Shown here one piece after another: positions 6,103-13,224 of a stretch of 16,756 nucleotides of DNA. The position numbers and the translations under genes were made by a program. Source of the stretch: JAQVXR01 sp050945755 (GTDB lineage Bacteria; Bacillota; Dehalobacteriia; Dehalobacteriales; Dehalobacteriaceae); contig JBMNTN010000041.1 of NCBI GenBank assembly GCA_050945755.1, forward strand, positions 1 through 16,756. Reading direction: 5' to 3'. Below the pieces are notes generated by a model, which was not told where the DNA came from, made no database searches, and saw only the letters and a program-made list of their open reading frames with translations. The number at the start of each line of letters is the position of its first letter. Position 1 is the stretch's first letter.

Positions 6103-6825
6103 ATGAAGACATCTTTGAACATCAAAACAAACCGTGTATTTACTCCCATCCGGAAATACGGTTGGATCTTTACCCTGTTGGTAGGTATCGGGGGGTTGTG
6201 GTTCCCCAAATTAGGGCTGCTGGTAATCCTTATCATCTTGTCCCTATTAATTATGTCCTTCTTTAAAGGTCGGTACTGGTGCGGAAATTTTTGTCCCCAC
6301 GGGAGTTTATTTGATTTTATTATCTTGCCCGTCAGCAGAAATAAGCACATTCCATCCTTTTTAAAGTCAAAAATATGGATCGCTTTATTTTTTATATGGT
6401 TTTGTTTTAATATGGGCAGAAAGATTCTAAAAATATCTGGTACTTTTGGCACTTTATCTTATTGGGATCAATTGGGCTATGTCTTTGTTACTACCTATTT
6501 AATGGTCATTATTGTCGGAGGGTTATTAAGCCTATTTGTTGCACCCAGAACCTGGTGCCAGTTTTGTCCGATGGGAGTCATGCAAAAAGGATCTTATAAA
6601 TTAGGCAAATTATTGGGCATTAATAAACACAGGGATAAAAAGATAACCATTACCAATAAAGAGATGTGCCGTACCTGCGGTAAATGTTCCCGGGTATGCC
6701 CGATGCAGTTGACTCCTTATCTGGAGTTCTCAGAAAAGAACCAATTTGATAATGAGGCTTGCATTCGCTGCAATACCTGTGTGAAAAACTGCCCGGCAAG
6801 ATTATTAACCCTCAAAAAAGACTAA
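6103..6825 (+). CDS. NapH/CcoG-like membrane polyferredoxin (4Fe-4S)
   Basis: This 240-residue protein has an N-terminal membrane part with helices near 20-52, 90-105 and 125-147 and a C-terminal ferredoxin part. Two membrane-proximal cysteine pairs are present, C60-x3-C64-P and C152-x2-C155-P, as in NapH, NosR and CcoG proteins. Two classical 4Fe-4S binding motifs follow (C189, C192, C195, C199 and C220, C223, C226, C230). Such proteins pass electrons across or at the membrane; the CcoG branch reduces Cu(II). The partner here is unknown. AGGAGG precedes the ATG. The operator-like palindrome in its leader suggests control by a CsoR-type sensor. It is a single-gene transcript ending at 6859-6889. 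Confidence 0.82.
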   Translation: MKTSLNIKTNRVFTPIRKYGWIFTLLVGIGGLWFPKLGLLVILIILSLLIMSFFKGRYWCGNFCPHGSLFDFIILPVSRNKHIPSFLKSKIWIALFFIWFCFNMGRKILKISGTFGTLSYWDQLGYVFVTTYLMVIIVGGLLSLFVAPRTWCQFCPMGVMQKGSYKLGKLLGINKHRDKKITITNKEMCRTCGKCSRVCPMQLTPYLEFSEKNQFDNEACIRCNTCVKNCPARLLTLKKD

Positions 6826-6858
6826 AGACTATTAAAAGAATTTCGGAGAGGAGATTTT

Positions 6859-6889
6859 GAGCTGCGGTTTTAATTGCCGCGGCTCTTTT
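6859..6889 (+). terminator. Rho-independent terminator after the polyferredoxin gene
   Basis: GAGCTGCGG (6859-6867) pairs with CCGCGGCTC (6877-6885), nine pairs with one G-T wobble and a 9-base loop, followed by TTTT. It begins 33 bases after the stop codon. Confidence 0.8.
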
Positions 6890-6910
6890 CATGAGTAAAT
6901 CAGAGAGGCG

Positions 6911-7058
6911 GTGACAATACTATTTTTAGTATTTCATACAATAGGAGATTCCCGGACAACAATCTATAATCATCAAAAGGAGAAAAACTCCGCTTGATGT
7001 CAGGCTCTGCATATTTAATTTTCCTGTCTCGAAATACCTAAAATAATTATTTAGGAGG
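6911..7058 (+). promoter_or_regulatory. Leader region of the alcohol dehydrogenase gene with three inverted repeats
   Basis: A perfect palindrome, AATACTA-TTTT-TAGTATT (6916-6933), lies directly upstream of a -10-like TACAAT (6937-6942), where a -35 and spacer would be; no good -35 is seen. A hairpin follows in the leader: CATCAA..GGAG (6971-6982) with CTCC..TTGATG (6988-6999). A weak CCTAAA/TTTAGG pair (7037-7042 with 7050-7055) overlaps the start of the AGGAGG ribosome-binding site (7053-7058). Together these suggest regulated expression. No known riboswitch fold was recognised. Confidence 0.35.
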
Positions 7059-7067
7059 TCAAACAAT

Positions 7068-8312
7068 ATGGCAAAACTGGGCGAAGTAACTTATGGCTTC
7101 TATATGCCCCGGGTCAACTTAATGGGTGCCGGCAGTGCGAATTCTGTGGGAGAACAAGTTAAAAAGTTTGGCAAGAAGGCTTTAATTGTAACAGATGCAT
7201 ATCTGGCAAAAAGCGGTATGGCAGACTGGATTGCTGACAATATAAGAGCTGCAGGGCCTGAAGTCGTCATTCACCCCGGCGCAGAAGCAAATCCCACAGA
7301 TACTAATGTACATGACGGGCTTAAGGTTTTAAACGATAATAAATGTGATGTGATTGTATCCCTCGGCGGCGGCAGTGCCCACGACTGCGCTAAAGGGATT
7401 GGGATTGTTGCGGGTAACGGCGGTCATATTCGTGACTATGAAGGATTGGATAAAATGATAAAACCTATGCTACCATTAATAGCCGTAAATACAACAGCGG
7501 GAACAGCCAGTGAAATGACCCGTTTTTGTATCATTACCAACACTGATACCCACGTAAAAATGGCGATTGTCGACTGGCAGTGTACTCCTAATGTAGCAAT
7601 CAATGACCCCTTATTAATGGTGGGCATGCCATCTTCTTTAACTGCCGCCACAGGTATGGATGCCTTGACACACGCTGTTGAAGCATATGTATCGACATCC
7701 GCTACTCCTATCACCGATGCCAATGCCTTAATGGCAATCAGGTTGATCAGTAACAACCTAAGATCGGCCGTGGCAAACGGAGAAAATTTTGAAGCAAGAG
7801 ATAACATGGCTTATGCTGAATTCCTTGCCGGGATGGCCTTTAATAACGCCAGTCTTGGCTACGTACATGCTATGGCGCACCAGCTTGGCGGCATGTATAA
7901 CCTACCTCATGGAGTATGTAATGCTATCCTCCTCCCCCATGTTGAGGAGTTTAATTTAATTGCCACCCCTGAACGTTTCGCCGACATTGCAGAAGCTATG
8001 GGCGAAAATATTGAAGGGTTGTCTCTCCGACAAGCTGCTGATGTCGCTATTGAATCAATTATACAGCTTTCACAGGATGTAGGTATTCCATCAAATCTTG
8101 CGGAACTCAATGTTAAAGAAGAAGATTTCAGAACTATGGCGGAGAATGCCATGAAGGATGCCACCAGCCTAACTAATCCAAGAACAGCCCAGTTGGAGGA
8201 CATTATTCAAATTTACAAAAATGCCATGTATCCTAAAACCGAGCTTGCTGAAAACATATATCAAGACATCTATTTTGCCGATCAAGGGAACATACAACAA
8301 ACACTTCAATAA
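7068..8312 (+). CDS. Iron-containing (group III) alcohol dehydrogenase
   Basis: This 414-residue protein belongs to the Fe-ADH family. The N-terminal nucleotide domain has GGGSAHDCAKG (100-110). The C-terminal helical domain has metal ligands D198 and H202 in GMDALTHAVEAYVS, H267 in YVHAMAHQLGG and H281 in LPHGVCNAILLPH. It would interconvert an alcohol and an aldehyde with NAD(H) in the cytoplasm; the physiological substrate is not given by the sequence. Relatives are usually 380-390 residues, and about 25 extra residues at the C-terminus (KTELAENIYQDIYF onward) extend past the usual end. AGGAGG is 9 bases before the ATG. It is convergent with the grd operon and shares its terminator. A role in redox balance beside betaine reduction is only a guess. 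Confidence 0.9.
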   Translation: MAKLGEVTYGFYMPRVNLMGAGSANSVGEQVKKFGKKALIVTDAYLAKSGMADWIADNIRAAGPEVVIHPGAEANPTDTNVHDGLKVLNDNKCDVIVSLGGGSAHDCAKGIGIVAGNGGHIRDYEGLDKMIKPMLPLIAVNTTAGTASEMTRFCIITNTDTHVKMAIVDWQCTPNVAINDPLLMVGMPSSLTAATGMDALTHAVEAYVSTSATPITDANALMAIRLISNNLRSAVANGENFEARDNMAYAEFLAGMAFNNASLGYVHAMAHQLGGMYNLPHGVCNAILLPHVEEFNLIATPERFADIAEAMGENIEGLSLRQAADVAIESIIQLSQDVGIPSNLAELNVKEEDFRTMAENAMKDATSLTNPRTAQLEDIIQIYKNAMYPKTELAENIYQDIYFADQGNIQQTLQ

Positions 8313-8315
8313 TTA

Positions 8316-8350
8316 AAAGGTGGTAAGCCGAAATTTGACTTACCACCTTT
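8316..8350. terminator. Bidirectional terminator between the alcohol dehydrogenase gene and grdD
   Basis: AAAGGTGGTAAG (8316-8327) and its exact reverse complement (8339-8350) form a perfect 12-bp stem with an 11-base loop. On the minus strand it is followed by TTAATT after the T-ending arm, ending the grd operon; on the plus strand by a T/A-rich tract, ending the dehydrogenase transcript. Confidence 0.85.
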
Positions 8351-8366
8351 ATTATAAAGAGCACTA

Positions 8367-9527
8367 TTACAGGTATTCATTCTTCTTAAGCAGTTCTAAT
8401 GCTTTTTCTTTGTCTTCCGGCGCAATCATGATGATCGGCCCGGTACAACCCATGCCGCTTTCTGCATAAATATTTGCTTTCCATAAGACGGCTACCGCAT
8501 CCTCCAGTTCCATTACCTCAATGCCGGGAATGGAATCTGTCACAGGTTTTTTCGGGGGAGCTACGACTTCACCTTCCCCTTCTTTATGCATAGGTGCAGA
8601 GCTGAGGGATTTTATCAGATTATCCCACCCCGCTTTTTTAACCGCGGCAAACTCCATTCTAGCCTGATCCAGCAGTCTTCCTTGCACACATTGAGCAGCA
8701 AAGCGAATAGCACCGGCAATTACCGGAGCACCGGATGCTCGGGAGATAATACAAATAATCCGGTCATAATTTTCCCCCACTCCCGGTCCGTAGCCAAATC
8801 CTAAAGACTCATAATTACCACCGGTACTATAGGCAGAAAATACCTTCATCAATACATTACCGGTTAAACTATCGTCCACCATAATATCGGGAACACCCAT
8901 TAAAAGATCGTTGCCTCTCATAACCACTCCCCCGTCTGCCCGGGCAGATTCGGTAAAATTAATGGGATATCCCCCTTCCTGAAGCTTCTTTAAAGCCCTT
9001 TCTACTTGTCTTGCCCCATCAATATTTAAGATTCCCACGGTAGGATTATCCTTGCCACAGGCTTTGGCTGTAGCAATACCATAAATAGTATTTTTCAGCA
9101 TTGCGGTGACTCGTTCGGTGGCAGATGTGCCGGTGGTAGTGGCCAAAAACATTTCTTTCCCCTTACCCGGGGTGATTACTCTTCCTACTGTGGAAACACC
9201 AATTGGAAAACTGTAGTGCATAGTTACGGCAGCATCTAATGTTCCATTTAAAAGCATTTCATCCATTTTATCATGTGCTTCTTTATCATTTGATGCCTCA
9301 ACAGTTTCCAGTCTGCTCGTCGCACAGCTTCCAATCAATACCACCTGTATATTAGAATTTTGATTTTCCGCAAGCTCCGCTCCGCGAACCAATTCTTCGG
9401 GTCCGTGTTCACTTCCCAGGATAGTTAGCCCGACTCTGATCTTTTTCCCAAAAGACCCTGTTTCCAGAGCATCGGCCAAATCTTCGAATACTTCCGCAAT
9501 TGTAGCTCTAATTTTATTTGCGCTCAT
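8367..9527 (-). CDS. grdD: Glycine/betaine reductase protein C, subunit alpha (GrdD)
   Basis: This 386-residue protein is the GrdD subunit of protein C, related to PlsX/phosphate-acyltransferase folds. The conserved C-terminal motif ESGMGCTGPIIMIAPEDK holds Cys361, matching the cysteine of characterised GrdD proteins that carries the acetyl group. With GrdC it takes the Se-carboxymethyl group from GrdA and releases acetyl phosphate after phosphorolysis, so that acetate kinase can make ATP. The subunit is common to glycine, sarcosine and betaine reductases. AAAGGGGGTG precedes the ATG, 33 bases after the grdC stop. It is the last gene of the operon. Confidence 0.95.
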   Translation of the reverse strand: MSANKIRATIAEVFEDLADALETGSFGKKIRVGLTILGSEHGPEELVRGAELAENQNSNIQVVLIGSCATSRLETVEASNDKEAHDKMDEMLLNGTLDAAVTMHYSFPIGVSTVGRVITPGKGKEMFLATTTGTSATERVTAMLKNTIYGIATAKACGKDNPTVGILNIDGARQVERALKKLQEGGYPINFTESARADGGVVMRGNDLLMGVPDIMVDDSLTGNVLMKVFSAYSTGGNYESLGFGYGPGVGENYDRIICIISRASGAPVIAGAIRFAAQCVQGRLLDQARMEFAAVKKAGWDNLIKSLSSAPMHKEGEGEVVAPPKKPVTDSIPGIEVMELEDAVAVLWKANIYAESGMGCTGPIIMIAPEDKEKALELLKKNEYL

Positions 9528-9560
9528 GGTTTCACCCCCTTTAGGGATTTGCTAAGTCTG

Positions 9561-11102
9561 TTATTCGCCTCTGAATGCTTGGGCAAAATCCCGCATTGCA
9601 TCTGCGATCATCAGCCTCACTTCTTCTTTGTTAAAACCTGTCTCTTGGGGTGCACCGCTGTTCTTTTCCATAATAAAAGATACCCCGTCAAATAGATTAG
9701 TGAGTCTGCCTAAAAAGAGACTACCCTTCCCGATAATCATTGCCCGGTTAATTTTACCTTCCAAAATCATGTCCCGGGCATGACCTACAAACGGCACTCC
9801 GGAGGGAATATGGCCTTGAGTGGGAGCAAATCCAGGCATGCCAAAACTGTCTACAGCCTTAAGCAAATTTGCCTTTTCCAGTTCGCCTCTTTTCACCGAT
9901 AAAGCACCGATCATTTTATAATTTGCCAGCGGCACATCTCCTGCTCCCGCCGGTTCCGTAATTTCCGGATTTTGCATTTCCGCCGAATAACGATCTACAT
10001 CAGGGATTTTATAGCCTAATTTATCTAAGGGATCTGCCACAATCGCCGTCATTACTGCCTGGGGCGAGGAACCCGAGCCAATTTTATGGCCTCCGATGCC
10101 ATCAGTTCGAATCACCGGACTGACACCATCATTTTCTCCAATATGGACAGCAAATGCCCCCAGCATATCTTCCAAAGCCGGTATGCCTTTTTTAACATGG
10201 TCCTTAGAATTCATACCCAATTTCACGGAAGAACCCCCGGCAAGAACTACTACATTTTTGTAAATACCTGTTTGGGCCAAAGCAGCCGCTTCAACTAAGG
10301 CATGGGCCGGACCGGCACAGAAACTTCGGGTATCGGAGCCGGTAGCATTGACACATCCGCATATTTCCCCTATAGATTTAGCGAAATTGCCTCCGCCTCT
10401 TTGGTTCATATCACCGCAGGCTTCTTCTGAACACTCAATGATGTATTCTACCTGATCTGCTTGTAATTCTGTCTTGACAAGGAGAAGCTTTAAGGCAAAT
10501 ACAGCAGAAGCCTTACCTACCAGATTTTCAAACATAACATGATCCGATAAAGCTTCGTCAAATTCATGGGCTTTCTTTACACAGCCTACCAAATTCCCTT
10601 CAAAATACAATGGTTGAGCTGAATGATCATCCACCATTTTTTTAATTTGTTCTGCGTCACCTGGGTCCTTGGATAATTTTTCTAAACCGTTAATATCCCC
10701 TAATACAGGATGAGCAGCGATTTTCTCGTGTACTTGAGCCTGAAACTCTTTATCTAAAAACACCAGATCAAAAGCATCTACGATTTTTATCAAACCGAGA
10801 AACTCGTCCTCCGGCATAATTTCCCCGTACTTGCCATGACGGGAGGCGCCGGAAACCGGCGCCTGATACCAAGGGCGAGGAATATCCTTTAAGTCGTCAG
10901 GAGTCATATTACCGATATAAACCTGATTAGGTGGGTAACCGACAGCATCCTGAAAACTTCTAAGGTGCTCGGGTAATTTCTTTAAATGCTCTGATGCGGG
11001 GTTTTTTCGTCGTTCCGATGTCTGAGTAGTGCCATGATGAATTAGCATGTCTGTTGCTTGAATTAAGGCATATGCGGCACCCTTTACAACCGGAAAACTC
11101 AT
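9561..11102 (-). CDS. grdC: Glycine/betaine reductase protein C, subunit beta (GrdC)
   Basis: This 513-residue protein is the GrdC subunit, distantly related to beta-ketoacyl-ACP synthase III (FabH). Seen are GYPPNQVYIGNMTP near the start, a cysteine cluster C224/C229, C248 and C250 in the centre, and RSFCAGPAHALVEAA with Cys262 at the position of a FabH-type nucleophile. GrdC and GrdD form protein C, which converts the carboxymethyl-selenoether on GrdA to acetyl phosphate. The length is that of the family. GGAGG sits 8 bases before the ATG, and the gene starts 18 bases after grdA. No frameshift or in-frame UGA occurs. Confidence 0.95.
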   Translation of the reverse strand: MSFPVVKGAAYALIQATDMLIHHGTTQTSERRKNPASEHLKKLPEHLRSFQDAVGYPPNQVYIGNMTPDDLKDIPRPWYQAPVSGASRHGKYGEIMPEDEFLGLIKIVDAFDLVFLDKEFQAQVHEKIAAHPVLGDINGLEKLSKDPGDAEQIKKMVDDHSAQPLYFEGNLVGCVKKAHEFDEALSDHVMFENLVGKASAVFALKLLLVKTELQADQVEYIIECSEEACGDMNQRGGGNFAKSIGEICGCVNATGSDTRSFCAGPAHALVEAAALAQTGIYKNVVVLAGGSSVKLGMNSKDHVKKGIPALEDMLGAFAVHIGENDGVSPVIRTDGIGGHKIGSGSSPQAVMTAIVADPLDKLGYKIPDVDRYSAEMQNPEITEPAGAGDVPLANYKMIGALSVKRGELEKANLLKAVDSFGMPGFAPTQGHIPSGVPFVGHARDMILEGKINRAMIIGKGSLFLGRLTNLFDGVSFIMEKNSGAPQETGFNKEEVRLMIADAMRDFAQAFRGE

Positions 11103-11120
11103 GAAATCACCTCCAAAAAC

Positions 11121-11564
11121 TTACCCTCGATATGTCTTTACTTCATTCACTATCTCATCTACTTCCAGAACCATTTCCATCATGCTGATTTGTTCTTCGT
11201 AAACAGCAGGATCAATTTCATCTTTCAGTTCAAATATATGATAAGCTTTGAGTCCCAACGAGACTCCGGATAATGGACCAGCAAAAGTAGGGTCACCGGT
11301 AGATACGGTTTCCGCAGCGAGGCCGGATGCTTCCGCTTCCGCTCCGCCCAGTACAACGATTAAATCATCCTTACCGTATTTTTCCGTTAATTCTTTAATC
11401 CTTGCTTGGTTTTCCAGGTCCATTGCTCCAGCCGCGGTTCAGACAAAGCATTCCGTTGTGGAAAATACTACTTCTGCACCGGCTGACTTCACGCATTGTT
11501 CAATGGCCGGTCCCGGAATACCGTCCCGGTCACCAAGAATGGCTACCTTTTTGCCTTTCAGCAT
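11121..11564 (-). CDS. grdA: Selenoprotein A of glycine/betaine reductase (GrdA), selenocysteine at codon 42
   Basis: From the ATG at 11564 the frame reads MLKGKKVAILGDRDGIPG and later TECFV-UGA-TAAGAMDLE. The UGA is at 11439-11441, after which the frame stays open to residue 147. The CxxU motif (C39, U42) and the flanking sequence are those of GrdA, the small acidic selenoprotein that carries the carboxymethyl group as a selenoether from protein B to protein C and is re-reduced by thioredoxin. Ordinary gene calling would report only residues 48-147, from the internal ATG at 11423. AAAGGAG precedes the true ATG. By eye I do not see a strong hairpin just after this UGA. The gene follows a hairpin-bearing AT-rich spacer after trxA. 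Confidence 0.95.
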
Positions 11565-11611
11565 TGTGCGTGCTCCTTTCTTATTTTGATATTTTGATAT
11601 TTTATATTTTT

Positions 11612-11642
11612 ATTTTGTCTTCTGGAATGAGAAGAACAAAAT
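11612..11642 (-). promoter_or_regulatory. Intercistronic hairpin between trxA and grdA
   Basis: ATTTTGTCTTCT (11612-11623) pairs with AGAAGAACAAAAT (11630-11642) with one bulge and a 6-base loop, directly after the trxA stop. On the minus strand it is followed by an A-rich tract holding two copies of AATATCAA, not a T-run, so it does not look like an intrinsic terminator. An RNA-stability or processing element that lets grdA be expressed at a different level from trxBA is plausible but unproven. Confidence 0.45.
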
Positions 11643-11957
11643 CTACGCTAATTCATTCAGCTTTGCTTCAACATCTTCAATAGCAACGTCCTTTGTTAAT
11701 TCCGCAATCTTTTCTCCGTTTTTATAAAAGGCAATCGTCGGCAAGCCTAAAACTTTTTGACTGATCGCAAGCCTTTTATTTCCGGCAGTATTCAAACTGC
11801 AGAATTTTGCTTTATCTGCATTTTTTTTCGCCAACTCATGGATGCTGGGCATCAATGCTTTACAGGGTTCACACTTTTCACTCCAGAAATCAACCATTAC
11901 CAAACCTTCTGCTTTTAATACCTCTTGTTCAAAATTCTCTTTTGTTAGTTCAATCAT
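11643..11957 (-). CDS. trxA: Thioredoxin (grd-operon type, KCEPC active site)
   Basis: This 104-residue protein has the thioredoxin fold: VMVDFWSEKCEPCKALMP (20-37) with redox cysteines C29 and C32, and the cis-proline loop GLPT (P73). The canonical WCGPC is replaced by KCEPC. Glycine-reductase-linked thioredoxins of amino-acid fermenting clostridia are known to have non-standard sites of the GCVPC/GCEPC kind, which fits. It would deliver electrons from TrxB to GrdA. An extra cysteine, C53, is present. GGAGG precedes the ATG, which lies 16 bases after trxB. Confidence 0.92.
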   Translation of the reverse strand: MIELTKENFEQEVLKAEGLVMVDFWSEKCEPCKALMPSIHELAKKNADKAKFCSLNTAGNKRLAISQKVLGLPTIAFYKNGEKIAELTKDVAIEDVEAKLNELA

Positions 11958-11973
11958 TCTTTCACCTCCTTAA

Positions 11974-13206
11974 TTAGCTTTCCGTAAACACTGTAGCTAT
12001 TTTTTCAATAATATCGTTTTCGTTGAAAACACCATATATTTTGTCCAGCAGTTTACCATTCTGGAAAAACAAGACACTGGGTATGACGCTAACATCATAT
12101 CGTTTGGCTACTCGCTGATTGCGATACGTATCAATCTTTACCAGCTTCACGTTACCTTCTTTAGTGCCGACAATTTTTTCCAAGGTGGAAACTGCGGCAA
12201 TGCTCTCTTCGTTTTGCGGTGCCCAAAATACCACCATCAGCGGCTCTTTGGCATTCAGTACTCTCTCTTTGAAGCCTTCTTCTTCCGCCAAATACTTTTC
12301 TGCAGCAACAGCGGCAATCGCCCCGTCACTGGCAGCGGTAATCACTTGACGCAGATATTTCTCCCGGGCATCTCCGGCAGCATATACACCTGAGACGGAA
12401 GTTTCCATCAGATTATTGGTAATGATGTATCCATGTTCATTAAGATCCACTTTTCCTTTTAGTATTTCAGTGTTAGGAACCGTTCCCACAAAGAAGAAGA
12501 CGCCGTTGGTCTGCATTTCGGAAAGTTCACCTGTTTTGATGTTTTTTATCATCACACTTTCTACTAGGCCATCCCCTTTGATTTCATGAAGCACGGAATT
12601 CCATACCCATTTTATTTTAGGATTCGCAAACGCAAGTTCAGCACTGGCCTTATTACAATCCAGAATACCTTCATCATGGATGACAATAATGGTAACGGTT
12701 TCCGCAAATTTAGTGAGATACATGGCTTCTTCTATCGCCGCATCACCGTTACCCACAACAACTATATCCAACTCTTCAAAAAAGTCGGCATCACAAGTAG
12801 CACAATAAGAAACTCCCTTACCCCGAAAAGCATGCTCTCCTTTGATATTTAAGGATCTAGGCTGAGCGCCCGGTGCTAAAATAACAGTCTTTGCTTGATA
12901 CTCTTTACCACTTTTCCCTTTTAATTTTTTTATGTCTCCATCTAATTCCATGTCCACAACTATTTCAGACAGAATTTCCGTGCCAAAGCTTTCCGCATGT
13001 TTCGCCATATGTCCCATTAATTGCGGACCGGTAGTACCTCGGGAAAATCCGGGGTAGTTTTCTAAGTCTGAAGTAGTTGCTGCCTGACCGCCCGGCTTTC
13101 CCTTTTGCAAAATTGCCGTTTTCAAACGGGATCGTGACCCGTAAATTCCTGCCGCCAAACCAGCCGGCCCTCCGCCTACAATAAGCAGATCATAAATTTC
13201 CGACAA
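11974..13206 (-). CDS. trxB: Thioredoxin reductase-like flavoprotein with a cysteine-less C-terminal thioredoxin fold
   Basis: Residues 1-310 form a TrxB core: FAD motif GGGPAGLAAG (11-20), redox pair CATC (C135, C138), second nucleotide motif GNGDAA (152-157) and FAD-contact GDAREKYLRQ (278-287). Residues about 315-410 are an added thioredoxin fold. In it FWAPQNEES replaces the active site, with N332 and S335 at the cysteine positions, while the cis-proline (P376, VIPS) remains. Standard TrxB is 305-320 residues. The HRRxxxR segment that binds the NADPH 2'-phosphate is replaced by HDEGILD (177-183). The start is TTG at 13206, 6 bases after AAAGGAGGG; no ATG fits. It lies between the BCCT gene and trxA, and its likely job is to reduce TrxA for GrdA. 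Confidence 0.9.
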   Translation of the reverse strand: MSEIYDLLIVGGGPAGLAAGIYGSRSRLKTAILQKGKPGGQAATTSDLENYPGFSRGTTGPQLMGHMAKHAESFGTEILSEIVVDMELDGDIKKLKGKSGKEYQAKTVILAPGAQPRSLNIKGEHAFRGKGVSYCATCDADFFEELDIVVVGNGDAAIEEAMYLTKFAETVTIIVIHDEGILDCNKASAELAFANPKIKWVWNSVLHEIKGDGLVESVMIKNIKTGELSEMQTNGVFFFVGTVPNTEILKGKVDLNEHGYIITNNLMETSVSGVYAAGDAREKYLRQVITAASDGAIAAVAAEKYLAEEEGFKERVLNAKEPLMVVFWAPQNEESIAAVSTLEKIVGTKEGNVKLVKIDTYRNQRVAKRYDVSVIPSVLFFQNGKLLDKIYGVFNENDIIEKIATVFTES

Positions 13207-13224
13207 ATTAATCCCTCCTTTTTA

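Noticed and set aside
6054..6452. Minus-strand 132-codon frame across the polyferredoxin promoter and start
   Set aside because: It runs antisense to the iron-sulfur protein and through the operator-like palindrome; no ribosome-binding site or family resemblance.
8313..8366. Possible attachment site or insertion point at the dehydrogenase-grdD junction
   Set aside because: The inverted repeat is fully explained as a shared terminator for convergent genes; no integrase, transposase, tRNA gene or target duplication is visible anywhere in the window.
11582..11611. Direct repeats TTTTGATA as a short CRISPR- or iteron-like array
   Set aside because: Only two exact copies in an AT-rich spacer; no spacers, no replication or cas genes nearby.
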